From the NCBI GenBank assembly GCA_900318995.1, contig ONMR01000010.1, positions 1 through 64,000 of the forward strand: a stretch of 64,000 bases of DNA, read 5' to 3'. This document shows, one piece after another, positions 14,523 to 23,414 of this stretch. The stretch is from an uncultured Prevotellaceae bacterium. Its GTDB lineage: Bacteria; Bacteroidota; Bacteroidia; Bacteroidales; Bacteroidaceae. The stretch's first letter is position 1. Each line of letters starts with the position of its first letter. Made by a program: the position numbers and the translations under genes. The notes beneath the pieces were generated by a model that saw nothing but the letters and a program-made list of their open reading frames with translations, was not told where the DNA came from and searched no databases.

Positions 14523-16421
14523 ATGATACACGAACATCATCATCACGAGGAGGAAGAGGAAGAAGAGGAGGGCCGCGGCCGCATAATCAGGATAATCTCT
14601 GCAACGGTACTTCTTATCGTTGCGTCAATCATTGAGCGAAAGACCGATTGGGCCGATTGGCAGTATCTGCTGCTGTTCCTTGTCCCTTACCTGATTGTGG
14701 GTTGGGAGACCCTTAAGGAGGCTGCCGAAGCCCTGTTTGAGGGCGAGCCCATGAGCGAAGACTTCCTTATGAGCATAGCCACCATAGGTGCCCTTGCCAT
14801 AGGATTCATGCCCGGGGCCGAAACCCAGTTTGCCGAGGCCGTATTCGTAATGCTGTTCTTCCAGATAGGCGAGGCGTTTGAGGAGGTGGCCGAGGGCCGA
14901 AGCCGCAAATCCATTGAGCACCTTATGGATATACGTCCCGATACCGCCAACGTGGAGCGCGACGGAAAACTGCTTACAGTAGCGCCCGATACCGTCAATC
15001 CAGGCGAGATAATAGTAATCCGCCCGGGTGAGAAGGTTCCCATGGACGGTGTGGTAATAGAAGGTACATCAAGCCTTGATACAGTAGCGCTTACCGGCGA
15101 AGGCATGCCCCGGAGCGTAAACAAGGGCGATGAAATCCTTTCGGGCTGCGTAAACCTGAACGGTCTGCTCAAGGTGCGCACCACAAAGGCATTTGCCGAA
15201 TCCACGGTATCCAGGATTCTGGACCTGGTGGAGAACGCCGCCGAAAGCAAGAGCCGCAGCGAAAGTTTCATAACCCGTTTTGCCCGCATATATACGCCTA
15301 TCGTAGTGGGTCTGGCAGTGCTGGTTGCAGTGATTCCAGGTCTTATAACCGGAGAGTGGGCTACATGGATCTATCGCGGACTGCTGTTCCTGGTGGTATC
15401 GTGCCCGTGCGCGCTGGTGATATCGGTCCCGCTCACATTCTTTGGCGGACTGGGCGGTGCATCACGCAAGGGTATTCTGATAAAGGGTTCCAACCTTATT
15501 GACAAGTTGGCCGGTGTAAAGACGGTGGTGTTCGATAAGACCGGAACGCTTACAGAAGGCGTGTTTGAGGTAACGGCCGTTCATCCGCAGGAGATTGACA
15601 ACAATGAGCTTCTGCATCTGGCCGCCCATGTGGAGCGCCACTCGACGCATCCCATTGCAATGGCCTTGCTTAACGCATATCCCAATGAGCAGGATGACTG
15701 TGTTATAACCGATGTACAGGAGACCGCCGGTCACGGAATAATAGCCAGTGTAAACGGCAGGAGCGTGGCTGTGGGCAACAGTAAACTGATGGATAAGATA
15801 GGTGCAGGATGGCGTCCCTGCCATCACGAGGGCACTATAATCCATGTGGCTATTGACGGAAATTATGCCGGTCACATAGTGATATCGGACCGCATCAAGG
15901 AGGACGCCGCCCAGGCTATTGCCGACCTCAAGAATGCAGGTATCAGTAAAACAGTAATGCTTACGGGAGACCAGGAGGGGGTTGCCGCAGCCGTTGCCGC
16001 CAAGGTAAAAGTAGACGAGTATCATGCCCAACTGCTTCCGGCCGATAAGGTGAGCAATGTTGAAAGACTGCTCAGTGAAGGTACGCTTGCATTTGTGGGC
16101 GACGGCATAAACGATGCTCCGGTGCTTACCCGCGCGGACATAGGCATAGCAATGGGAGCGCTGGGATCGGACGCCGCAATCGAGGCCGCCGATATAGTCC
16201 TTATGGACGACAAACCCTCCAAGATAGCACTGGCAGTAAAGATTGCCCGCCGCACAATCCGAATAGCAAAGGAAAACATCTGGTTTGCCATCGGCATAAA
16301 AATCCTGGTACTACTGCTGGCAATACCCGGCCTGGCCACAATGTGGATGGCGGTATTCGCCGATGTAGGCGTAACGGTTCTGGCCGTTCTGAACGCAATG
16401 CGCGCTCTCCGCACAAAATAG
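14523..16421 (+). CDS. P1B-type heavy-metal ATPase, Zn/Cd/Pb class
   Basis: 632 residues from the ATG at 14523. The N-terminus has a His/Glu-rich tail (HEHHHHEEEEEEEE) in place of the usual HMA domain and probably collects metal. Motifs: TGEGMP in the actuator domain, CPC at 294-296 in the sixth membrane helix, DKTGT with phosphorylated Asp338, HP in ERHSTHPIA, GDGINDAP. The C-terminal helices hold Lys in IGIKILVLLLA and Asp in FADVGVTVLAVLNA, the pattern of the Zn2+/Cd2+/Pb2+ exporters (ZntA, P1B-2). It pumps excess metal out of the cytosol. The stop codon is already inside the left arm of the palindrome at 16413. Confidence 0.92.
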   Translation: MIHEHHHHEEEEEEEEGRGRIIRIISATVLLIVASIIERKTDWADWQYLLLFLVPYLIVGWETLKEAAEALFEGEPMSEDFLMSIATIGALAIGFMPGAETQFAEAVFVMLFFQIGEAFEEVAEGRSRKSIEHLMDIRPDTANVERDGKLLTVAPDTVNPGEIIVIRPGEKVPMDGVVIEGTSSLDTVALTGEGMPRSVNKGDEILSGCVNLNGLLKVRTTKAFAESTVSRILDLVENAAESKSRSESFITRFARIYTPIVVGLAVLVAVIPGLITGEWATWIYRGLLFLVVSCPCALVISVPLTFFGGLGGASRKGILIKGSNLIDKLAGVKTVVFDKTGTLTEGVFEVTAVHPQEIDNNELLHLAAHVERHSTHPIAMALLNAYPNEQDDCVITDVQETAGHGIIASVNGRSVAVGNSKLMDKIGAGWRPCHHEGTIIHVAIDGNYAGHIVISDRIKEDAAQAIADLKNAGISKTVMLTGDQEGVAAAVAAKVKVDEYHAQLLPADKVSNVERLLSEGTLAFVGDGINDAPVLTRADIGIAMGALGSDAAIEAADIVLMDDKPSKIALAVKIARRTIRIAKENIWFAIGIKILVLLLAIPGLATMWMAVFADVGVTVLAVLNAMRALRTK

Positions 16422-16457
16422 TACCATTGGGGCCTGACCCCAATGGTACTATTTTGT
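16413..16457. repeat. 20-bp-arm palindrome over the ATPase stop codon
   Basis: Arms 16413-16432 and 16438-16457 are perfect inverted copies of 20 bases around CCTGA; the core is GGGGCCTGACCCC. The left arm covers the last codons and stop of the ATPase gene. It could end transcription (the arm finishes in TATTTTGT) or be a REP-like repeat. Confidence 0.85.
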
Positions 16458-16537
16458 AACTTTGACCTTCGTTCTTAGATAGGCTGCGCCTCGGGAGAAA
16501 AATGAGTAAACTCCTTTTTTCTCCTCTCGGCTTGCAC

Positions 16538-16546
16538 TATCTTTGC
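16538..16546 (+). promoter_or_regulatory. -7 box for the PTS_EIIC_2 gene
   Basis: TATCTTTGC, seven bases before the ATG at 16554, giving an almost leaderless message. Confidence 0.6.
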
Positions 16547-16553
16547 ACCTGTT

Positions 16554-17612
16554 ATGGGAAAATTTAAGGCATTTCTTGAAAGAAAGGATATCGTAATATC
16601 CGGTAAGAGGTACGGAGTTGACGCTCTGGGTGCAATGGCGCAAGGATTGTTTGCGTCACTTCTGATAGGTACTATCATTGCAACAATAGGTGAGCAGGTA
16701 GGACTGCAGTGGCTCGTTGATGTGGGAGGTTTTGCCAAGAGCATGGCCGGCCCGGCAATGGCGGCATCTATCGCCTATGCCTTGAGGACGCCTAATCTGG
16801 TGCTCTTCTCAATGCTTGCAGTAGGTGCCGCTGCAAATAAACTGGGCGGAGCCGGAGGCCCGCTGGCTGTTTATGTGGTGACCATATTTGCATCCGAATT
16901 CGGTAAAGCCGCATCCAAAGAGACCAAGATAGATATTCTTGTAACTCCGCTTGTAACGATTGCGGTGGGTATAGGCCTTTCATATTGGTGGGCTCCCGGT
17001 ATCGGAGCCGCAGCCAGCAGTCTGGGGCATGTCATAATGTGGGCAACGACAAAGCAGCCTTTCCTGATGGGTATCCTGGTATCGGTGATAGTAGGTATGG
17101 CACTGACGTTACCGATAAGTTCGGCGGCAATATGCGCCGCACTGAGTCTGACCGGATTGGCCGGAGGTGCCGCGCTGGCCGGTTGCTGCGCCCAGATGGT
17201 TGGATTCGCAGTACTCAGTTTCAAAGAGAACAAATGGAACGGCATCATATCACAGGGCCTTGGCACCAGTATGCTGCAGATGGGTAATATTGTAAAGAAC
17301 CCCAAGATATGGATTACTCCCACGCTGGTATCGGCCATAACCGGTCCGATGGCAACGTGCCTGTACAAACTGGAGATGAACGGCCCTGCCATTGCATCCG
17401 GAATGGGTACGTGCGGACTGGTGGGCCCCATTGGAGTCTATACGGGTTGGATGCAGGAGATATCGGCCGGTTCCCGCTCGTTTGTGACCGGAGCCGATTG
17501 GGTAGGGCTGTTGTCGGTAAGCGTCATACTTCCCGTAATCCTGACAATTGTAATAGGCTCCATGATGCGTAAGGTGGGTTGGATAAAGCCCGGCGACCTT
17601 AAAATTGATTGA
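16554..17612 (+). CDS. PTS_EIIC_2 family membrane protein
   Basis: 352 residues with about eight to ten membrane segments. It has the features of the PTS EIIC-like family PF13303: opening FLERKDIVISGKRYGVDALGAMAQGLFASLLIGTI, KLGGAGGPLAVYV, LPISSAAICAALSLTGLAGGAALAGC, GMGTCGLVGPIGVYTGW. Members lack EIIA and EIIB domains and no PTS gene is nearby, so sugar phosphotransfer is unlikely from this locus alone; the substrate is unknown. It stands alone between its own near-leaderless promoter and a two-way terminator. Confidence 0.85.
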   Translation: MGKFKAFLERKDIVISGKRYGVDALGAMAQGLFASLLIGTIIATIGEQVGLQWLVDVGGFAKSMAGPAMAASIAYALRTPNLVLFSMLAVGAAANKLGGAGGPLAVYVVTIFASEFGKAASKETKIDILVTPLVTIAVGIGLSYWWAPGIGAAASSLGHVIMWATTKQPFLMGILVSVIVGMALTLPISSAAICAALSLTGLAGGAALAGCCAQMVGFAVLSFKENKWNGIISQGLGTSMLQMGNIVKNPKIWITPTLVSAITGPMATCLYKLEMNGPAIASGMGTCGLVGPIGVYTGWMQEISAGSRSFVTGADWVGLLSVSVILPVILTIVIGSMMRKVGWIKPGDLKID

Positions 17613-17667
17613 TAAGGAAAAAACTGATAATGTGAATCATATCCGTTGTCACATTTTCTTCTGGAAT

Positions 17668-17704
17668 AAAAAAACTCCGGCCTTGCGGTCGGAGTTCTTT
17701 TTTT
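17668..17704. terminator. Two-way terminator between the PTS_EIIC_2 gene and rpsP
   Basis: ACTCCGGCC and GGTCGGAGT pair around TTGC, with an A run on the left and a T run on the right, so it can stop transcription from both convergent genes. Confidence 0.88.
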
Positions 17705-17720
17705 GATTTGAGATTGAGGT

Positions 17721-18290
17721 TTATGCCTCGGCGGGTGCCTCCTCAGCGGCGGGTGCCTCCTCAGCGGGAGCCTCGGTTGCTGCCTCCTCAGCTGCTGCCT
17801 CTGCGGCTGCTGCCTCAGCTGCTGCCTTAGCCTCAGCCTTCTTGGTGGCAACCTTCTCGGCGATAGCCTCGTTAACCTTCTTCTCTGCTTCCAGCTTTGC
17901 CTTGGCGTCAGCCTTCTTAGCCTGCTCATCCTTGACTGAAATAGCCTTCAGTGAGCTCTCCTTAGCCTGCTTCCAGGCATCGAATTTGGCCTGAGCTGCT
18001 GCCTCGTCGAAAGCGCCTTTCTTAACGCCACCCTGGAGGTGCTTCATAAGATACACACCCTCGCGTGAAAGAATGTTGCGTGCGGTATCGGTGGGCTGTG
18101 CGCCTACGTTTACCCAGTACAGGGCTCTTTCGAAATTCAAATCTACTGTAGCGGGATTGGTGTTAGGATTGTAGGTACCAATCTTCTCAATAAACTTTCC
18201 ATCACGTGGAGCTCTGGAGTCTGCAATTACGATTGAATAGAAGGCGTAACCTTTGTGGCCTCTTCTCTGCAATCTGATTTTTGCTGCCAT
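17721..18290 (-). CDS. rpsP: 30S ribosomal protein S16 with long Ala/Glu tail
   Basis: 189 residues. The first 80 or so are standard S16 ([64 protein letters not shown]). The rest is a tail that starts with a Lys/Asp part (about 95-135) and ends in an Ala/Glu/Pro-rich stretch ([10 protein letters not shown] and similar). Long S16 tails are usual in Bacteroidota, although E. coli S16 has only about 82 residues. The tail is probably exposed on the ribosome; its role is not known. The gene has its own promoter and a hairpin at the very start of its leader. Confidence 0.95.
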   Translation of the reverse strand: MAAKIRLQRRGHKGYAFYSIVIADSRAPRDGKFIEKIGTYNPNTNPATVDLNFERALYWVNVGAQPTDTARNILSREGVYLMKHLQGGVKKGAFDEAAAQAKFDAWKQAKESSLKAISVKDEQAKKADAKAKLEAEKKVNEAIAEKVATKKAEAKAAAEAAAAEAAAEEAATEAPAEEAPAAEEAPAEA

Positions 18291-18329
18291 AAGTTGTTGT
18301 TTTTATTGAATTTATAAATGATTTGAATA

Positions 18330-18348
18330 GCCGTTATCCCGTAACGGC
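18330..18348 (-). promoter_or_regulatory. Hairpin at the 5' end of the rpsP leader
   Basis: GCCGTTA and TAACGGC pair around CGGGA on the minus strand. Given the -7 box at 18352-18360, transcription should begin within a base or two of the hairpin, so the message would carry a 5'-terminal stem-loop about 40 bases before the ATG. It could protect the message or serve feedback control. Confidence 0.5.
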
Positions 18349-18351
18349 GCC

Positions 18352-18360
18352 GCAAAGGTA
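18352..18360 (-). promoter_or_regulatory. -7 box for rpsP
   Basis: TACCTTTGC on the minus strand, preceded by TTATTA, about 60 bases before the rpsP ATG. Confidence 0.7.
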
Positions 18361-18452
18361 ATAAAAAACGCTGAACTTGCAATCAATCTGTCTATTTTAA
18401 AAATTTATAATAAAAATGTGATTTTGATTCGTTCTGAAAAGTAGAAATACCT

Positions 18453-18461
18453 TACATTTGT
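18453..18461 (+). promoter_or_regulatory. -7 box for the rseC-rnf operon
   Basis: TACATTTGT, 25 bases before the ATG of the rseC gene at 18487. It would serve the nine genes to ispE. Confidence 0.6.
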
Positions 18462-18486
18462 AGGATTAATCGGTTCAGGAGCATTA

Positions 18487-18900
18487 ATGGCACAGGAAAT
18501 CAGGCACGACGGTATTGTGGACTCTGTTGACGGTCAGACCGTTGTTGTACGCATAAACCAATCATCGGCCTGTGGAGGGTGTCAGGTAAGGAATATCTGT
18601 CGGGCTGCCGAATCCAAGGATAAGTTGGTGGAGATTAACTGTCCCGATGCCGGCAGTCTAAGGATTGGACAGACGGTGACGGTGACAGGTGCCGAGAGTC
18701 TTGGCATGAAAGCCGTGATTTACTCTTTCGGGCTGCCTCTTTTGCTTTTGTTGGTTGCACTGATTACTGCAGAGGCTGTTACCGGCAGTGAAAAGATGGC
18801 GGCTCTGGCTGCATTGGGTATTCTGCTACCTTATTATATCGTGCTGTTCCTGCTCCGTGACAGGATTAAAAAGGACTTTCAATTCAGTATCAAATATTAA
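18487..18900 (+). CDS. rseC: RseC/SoxR-reducing family membrane protein
   Basis: 137 residues. An N-terminal domain with a cysteine motif (SSACGGCQVRNICRA, four Cys, likely to bind a cluster or metal) is followed by two membrane helices (about 78-100 and 103-122). RseC-type proteins are often the first gene of Bacteroidota rnf operons and are linked in Proteobacteria to SoxR reduction together with Rnf. The next gene, rnfB, begins seven bases later. It probably helps assemble Rnf or passes electrons from it. Confidence 0.88.
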   Translation: MAQEIRHDGIVDSVDGQTVVVRINQSSACGGCQVRNICRAAESKDKLVEINCPDAGSLRIGQTVTVTGAESLGMKAVIYSFGLPLLLLLVALITAEAVTGSEKMAALAALGILLPYYIVLFLLRDRIKKDFQFSIKY

Positions 18901-18907
18901 ACAATAT

Positions 18908-19798
18908 ATGACGTTTATTTTGACAGCTGTCCTTGTATTGGGTGCAACCGGACTTGTTTTAGGCCTGGTGCTGTATCTGATATCCAGGAAGTTCAAGGTT
19001 GAAGAAGACCCCAGAGTGGGCCAGATTACCGAATTGCTGCCCGGTGCCAACTGCGGCGGCTGCGGATTCCCCGGTTGCTCGGCTTTTGCCGCTGCATGCG
19101 TCAAGAGTGATTCCATGGAGGGACTCAAGTGTTCGGTATGTAAGAGTGAGGTAATGCAACAGATCGCATCCATAACAGGTCATGCGGTAGAGGTTGGAGT
19201 CGAGAAGGTCGCCGTAGTCCGTTGTAACGGATCATGCCAGAACCGTCCCAGGACACGTGTTTATGATGGTGCCAGAAGTTGTGCTGCCGCCGCCCTTATG
19301 AACGGTGGTGAGACCGGTTGTTTCTTTGGGTGTCTGGGTTGCGGTGATTGCGTAAAGGCCTGTAAGTTTGATGCCATACACATGGATCCGGAGACCGGAC
19401 TGCCAGTTGTGGATCAGGATAAATGTACCGCTTGCGGAGCTTGCGCCAAGGCTTGTCCCCGTGGCATAATAGAACTGCGCAACAAGAACAAGCTTGACCG
19501 CAGGGTTTACGTGAGCTGTGTCAACAAGGACAAGGGCCCGATAGCCAAAAAGGCTTGCAGCGTGGCTTGCATAGGTTGCGGCAAGTGTGTAAAGGCTTGT
19601 CCGTTTGAGGCCATTACCCTTGAAAACAATCTTGCATATATTGATTTTGAAAAGTGCCGTCTGTGCCGCAAGTGTGTGGATGAGTGTCCGCAGCAAACTA
19701 TCATGGCTGTGAACTTCCCGCCCAAGAAAGCTGCCGCTCCTGCCCAGCCGGTCCAGACTGAACAGCCGGCTCCGGCCGATAATACGGTAACAGAATAA
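18908..19798 (+). CDS. rnfB: Rnf electron-transport complex subunit B
   Basis: 296 residues from the ATG at 18908; a longer frame from 18788 overlaps rseC and is rejected. One membrane helix at the N-terminus, a 4Fe-4S domain (GANCGGCGFPGCSAFAAAC), then four CxxCxxCxxxC motifs: CGDCVKAC, CTACGACAKAC, CIGCGKCVKAC and CRLCRKCVDEC. RnfB takes electrons from reduced ferredoxin and feeds the membrane subunits. Two more ferredoxin clusters than in the short proteobacterial form is usual in Bacteroidota. The C-terminus is a Pro/Ala-rich tail. Confidence 0.95.
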   Translation: MTFILTAVLVLGATGLVLGLVLYLISRKFKVEEDPRVGQITELLPGANCGGCGFPGCSAFAAACVKSDSMEGLKCSVCKSEVMQQIASITGHAVEVGVEKVAVVRCNGSCQNRPRTRVYDGARSCAAAALMNGGETGCFFGCLGCGDCVKACKFDAIHMDPETGLPVVDQDKCTACGACAKACPRGIIELRNKNKLDRRVYVSCVNKDKGPIAKKACSVACIGCGKCVKACPFEAITLENNLAYIDFEKCRLCRKCVDECPQQTIMAVNFPPKKAAAPAQPVQTEQPAPADNTVTE

Positions 19799-19802
19799 CA
19801 AC

Positions 19803-21146
19803 ATGGCTATGAATACATTTAAAATAGGTGGTGTACACCCCGAGCCCAATAAGCTTACTGCAGACAGGAAGATAGAGACCTTGGGACTTCCCAAACAGGC
19901 TGTATTCCCATTGTCGCAGCATATCGGCGCTCCGGCTGTACCATGTGTACAGAAAGGTGATACCGTTATGGTAGGCACCAGGATAGCCGAACCCGGCGGT
20001 TTCATGTCGGCTTCAATCCACTCATCGGTTTCCGGTAAGGTTGCCAAGATAGATACAATCGTCGATGCCAGCGGACTTCGCAAGCCCGCCATATTCATTG
20101 ATGTGGACGGTGATGAGTGGGATCCCTCAATTGACCGTTCCGACAAGCTGGTCCTTCAGTGCAATCTGTCTCGTGAGGAGATTATAGAGAAGATAAAGAA
20201 TGCCGGTGTGGTGGGTATGGGAGGTGCCTGTTTCCCAACTCATGTCAAGCTTTCTCCGCCCAAGGACTGTACTATCGATACCCTCATAATCAATGCCGTT
20301 GAGTGTGAGCCGTACCTTACCGCCGACCACAGGCTGATGCTGGAGTATCCGGACCAGATATTGATCGGCATAAAGGTTATCCTTAAGGTTCTGGGTATTG
20401 ACCGGGCAGTGATAGGTATTGAGGCCAATAAGCCCGATGCCATAGAACTGATGAGGACAAAGACAGCCATGGTCAGCGGCATAGAGGTGATGCCTCTCAA
20501 GATGAAATATCCCCAGGGAGGTGAAAAACAGCTGATTGAGGCTGTCACCGGCCGTCAGGTTCCGCCTCCGCCCGCACTCCCCGCCAACGTGGGTTGTGTG
20601 GTTCAGAACGTGGGCACCGTTTTTGCCATCTATGAGGCTGTCATGAAGAATAAGCCTCTGTTTGAACGCATAGTTACCGTTACCGGTCAGGAACTCCGGA
20701 ATCCATGCAACCTGAAGGTGCGTATGGGTACACCGGTAAGCCAGCTTATAGAGTATGCCGGCGGAATGCCGGAAGATACCGGAAAGCTGATATCCGGCGG
20801 TCCCATGATGGGACGTCCGCTGTTGGATGATACAGCTCCGGTAGTAAAGGGCACATCGGGCCTGCTCATGATTCCCGAATCCGATGCCATACGCCGTGAG
20901 GAGCGTAACTGCATCCGTTGTGCCAAGTGCGTACAGGCATGCCCCATGGGACTGGAACCCTATCTGCTTGCCACAGCATCGGAATCATCGGACTGGGAGT
21001 GTGCCGAAGAGAACTGGATAATGAGTTGTATAGAGTGCGGCTGTTGTCAGAGCACCTGCCCGTCACGCAGGCCTCTGCTTGACTGGGTCCGTCTTGCCAA
21101 GAACAGGGTAGGCGGCATAATCCGCGCACGTAACGCAAAGAAATAA
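19803..21146 (+). CDS. rnfC: Rnf electron-transport complex subunit C
   Basis: 447 residues. The N-terminal part and the NADH/FMN-binding region (GVVGMGGACFPTHVKL, NAVECEPYLTADHRLM, KYPQGGEKQLIEA) are followed by two 4Fe-4S motifs, CIRCAKCVQACP and CIECGCCQSTCPSRRP. RnfC is the soluble NADH-binding subunit that completes the ferredoxin:NAD+ reaction. It begins four bases after rnfB and ends six bases before rnfD. Sodium or proton export by the whole complex cannot be told from the sequence by eye. Confidence 0.95.
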   Translation: MAMNTFKIGGVHPEPNKLTADRKIETLGLPKQAVFPLSQHIGAPAVPCVQKGDTVMVGTRIAEPGGFMSASIHSSVSGKVAKIDTIVDASGLRKPAIFIDVDGDEWDPSIDRSDKLVLQCNLSREEIIEKIKNAGVVGMGGACFPTHVKLSPPKDCTIDTLIINAVECEPYLTADHRLMLEYPDQILIGIKVILKVLGIDRAVIGIEANKPDAIELMRTKTAMVSGIEVMPLKMKYPQGGEKQLIEAVTGRQVPPPPALPANVGCVVQNVGTVFAIYEAVMKNKPLFERIVTVTGQELRNPCNLKVRMGTPVSQLIEYAGGMPEDTGKLISGGPMMGRPLLDDTAPVVKGTSGLLMIPESDAIRREERNCIRCAKCVQACPMGLEPYLLATASESSDWECAEENWIMSCIECGCCQSTCPSRRPLLDWVRLAKNRVGGIIRARNAKK

Positions 21147-21152
21147 GTAATC

Positions 21153-22136
21153 ATGGCTCAGAAACTATATGTAACTACATCACCGCACGTGCATTGCGGT
21201 GATACCATAGAGAGAAACATGCGCTGGGTGATTGTGGCCCTTATGCCGGCACTCATTGCATCATTCGTGGTATTCGGACTGGGATCACTGATAGTTACAG
21301 CTACATCAGTTGCATCCTGTCTCTTCTTTGAGTGGTTCATTACCAAAGTGTTCCTCAAGAAACCGTCCACCCTTGCCGACGGCTCTGCAATAATAACCGG
21401 TATCCTGCTGGCGTTCAACCTGCCGTCCAACTTGCCGCTGTATATGATTGTGATAGGAGCTTTGGTGGCTATCGGAATCGGCAAGATGGCGTTCGGAGGA
21501 CTGGGTAACAACCCGTTCAACCCTGCACTTGTAGGCCGTGTGTTCCTGCTGATATCATTCCCGGCCAAGATGACTTCATGGCCCGTCCCGCATCAGCTTT
21601 CAGCTTATGCCGATGCCGTTACCGGTGCAACGCCGATGAACCTTATCGGTCAGATTGCAGGCGGTAATGTATCTGCCGCTGACCAGCTGCCTGGCCTGAC
21701 AGACCTTTTCCTTGGTAACATAGGAGGCTGTATTGGTGAGGTGAGTGCTCTTGCACTGCTCATCGGACTTGTTATCCTGCTATGGCGCAAGGTTATCACA
21801 TGGCATATTCCTGTGGCTATATTGCTTACAGTAGCAGTACTGACAGGCATCATGTGGCTTATAAATCCGGTACTTTACGTCAATCCCCTGTATCATCTCT
21901 GTTCGGGCGGTCTTATGTTGGGCGCCATCTTTATGGCCACGGACTATGTGACATCCCCAATGACTCACAAGGGGATGCTATGGTACGGTGCCGGAATTGG
22001 TTTCCTGACCGTAATCATCAGATATTTCGGATCTTATCCGGAGGGCATGTCGTTCGCTATCCTTATCATGAACGCCGTTACTCCGCTTATCAACAACTGG
22101 TGCAAACCTAAACGTTTCGGGGAGGCAGTAAAATGA
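21153..22136 (+). CDS. rnfD: Rnf electron-transport complex subunit D
   Basis: 327 residues with about eight to nine membrane segments. The motif DAVTGATPMN holds the Thr that carries covalent FMN. Other family marks: NPFNPALVGRVF and MATDYVTSPMT. RnfD forms the membrane core with RnfA and RnfE. The stop overlaps the start of rnfG (ATGA). Confidence 0.95.
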   Translation: MAQKLYVTTSPHVHCGDTIERNMRWVIVALMPALIASFVVFGLGSLIVTATSVASCLFFEWFITKVFLKKPSTLADGSAIITGILLAFNLPSNLPLYMIVIGALVAIGIGKMAFGGLGNNPFNPALVGRVFLLISFPAKMTSWPVPHQLSAYADAVTGATPMNLIGQIAGGNVSAADQLPGLTDLFLGNIGGCIGEVSALALLIGLVILLWRKVITWHIPVAILLTVAVLTGIMWLINPVLYVNPLYHLCSGGLMLGAIFMATDYVTSPMTHKGMLWYGAGIGFLTVIIRYFGSYPEGMSFAILIMNAVTPLINNWCKPKRFGEAVK

Positions 22137-22804
22137 AAAAACTTGAATCAAACATACTGAATATGGCCGTTGTCCTGACAGCGATAGCTGTCGTGGCAGG
22201 CGGATTGCTGGCCTGGGTTAACAATGTGACTGCAGGTCCGATAGAGACCATCAACAATCTGGCCATTGAGAATGGTATCAAGAGCGTGATACTGGGTGAC
22301 CGTGACATTCAGTTCCGTGTAGAGGATCCTGTTGAGAAAGAGGGTTTTGTCTTCCACAACGTGTATGACACCAACGATAATCTTCTTGGAACGGCAGTCG
22401 AATCTACCGATAAGAACGGATTCGGCGGTTCCATCAAGATAATGGTGGGCTTTGACTCTGAAGGCAAGATCCTTGGGTATGAGGTGCTTGAGCACAGCGA
22501 GACCCCGGGACTTGGTGCACAGGCCAACGAGTGGTTCCGCCAGAAGAGCGGTCAGGTTGAGGAGCAATCGGCCGTAACCACCGTCCTTCTGGGAGCTCCC
22601 GGCAAACCCGGAAACCACAATATCATTGGGATGAACCCCGGTGACAACCTTATGACCGTCACCAAGGACGGAGGCGAGGTTGATGCCATCACCGCTTCCA
22701 CAATAACATCCAGAGCATTCCTTCGTGCAGTGAACGCCGCATACAAGGCTGTGTTCGGATACACAGCCGCCGATGGTGTCAGCGGAGCTTCGTCACAGAA
22801 CTAA
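22133..22804 (+). CDS. rnfG: Rnf electron-transport complex subunit G
   Basis: 223 residues: one N-terminal membrane helix and an FMN-binding domain outside the membrane. The covalent-flavin motif reads DAITASTITSRAF (usual form SGAT); the TAST variant keeps the Thr that takes FMN. Earlier motifs LEHSETPGLGAQANE and GFGGSIKIMVGFD fit RnfG. It passes electrons on the outer face of the membrane, where the FMN/FAD lipoprotein three genes downstream could accept them. Confidence 0.94.
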   Translation: MKKLESNILNMAVVLTAIAVVAGGLLAWVNNVTAGPIETINNLAIENGIKSVILGDRDIQFRVEDPVEKEGFVFHNVYDTNDNLLGTAVESTDKNGFGGSIKIMVGFDSEGKILGYEVLEHSETPGLGAQANEWFRQKSGQVEEQSAVTTVLLGAPGKPGNHNIIGMNPGDNLMTVTKDGGEVDAITASTITSRAFLRAVNAAYKAVFGYTAADGVSGASSQN

Positions 22805-22818
22805 AAACCAAGGCAACG

Positions 22819-23409
22819 ATGAATTACTTCAAGACAATAATAAACGGAATAGTAAAGGAGAACCCTACTTTTGTACTCCTTCTGGGAATGTGTCCCACCC
22901 TGGCCACAACCACATCGGCCATCAACGGACTGGGAATGGGCGTTGCCACAATGTTTGTGCTCATCTGCTCCAACACATTCATTTCACTTTTAAAGAACCT
23001 CATCCCTGACGGTGTGAGAATACCTTGCTACATTGTGGTGATAGCGTCATTCGTAACACTGCTGCAGATGCTCATGCAGGCTTACGTGCCGGATCTTTAC
23101 AAGACATTGGGTATTTTTATACCTCTGATTGTGGTTAACTGCATCATATTGGGCCGTGCCGAGGCATTTGCTGCCAAGAACAACGTTCTGGCATCTGTCT
23201 GTGACGGCATCGGTATCGGCATAGGTTTCACCCTGGCCCTTACCATACTGGGATTTGTACGCGAACTGCTTGGCAATGGTGCTGTTTTCGGATACAGCAT
23301 ATTCCCCGAGTCAATGAAGATGCTGGTATTCGTGCTGGCACCCGGAGCATTCATCACCCTTGGTCTTCTGATGGCAATAGTCAACTCAATTAAGAACCGT
23401 AAAGCCTGA
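22819..23409 (+). CDS. rnfE: Rnf electron-transport complex subunit E
   Basis: 196 residues, six membrane helices, with the family motif NPTFVLLLGMCPTLATTTSAINGLGMG and the conserved VVNCIILGRAEAFA. With RnfA it forms the paired antiparallel membrane core around a shared iron-sulfur centre (Cys in GMCPTLA and in NCIILG). It starts 14 bases after rnfG. Confidence 0.95.
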   Translation: MNYFKTIINGIVKENPTFVLLLGMCPTLATTTSAINGLGMGVATMFVLICSNTFISLLKNLIPDGVRIPCYIVVIASFVTLLQMLMQAYVPDLYKTLGIFIPLIVVNCIILGRAEAFAAKNNVLASVCDGIGIGIGFTLALTILGFVRELLGNGAVFGYSIFPESMKMLVFVLAPGAFITLGLLMAIVNSIKNRKA

Positions 23410-23414
23410 ACACT

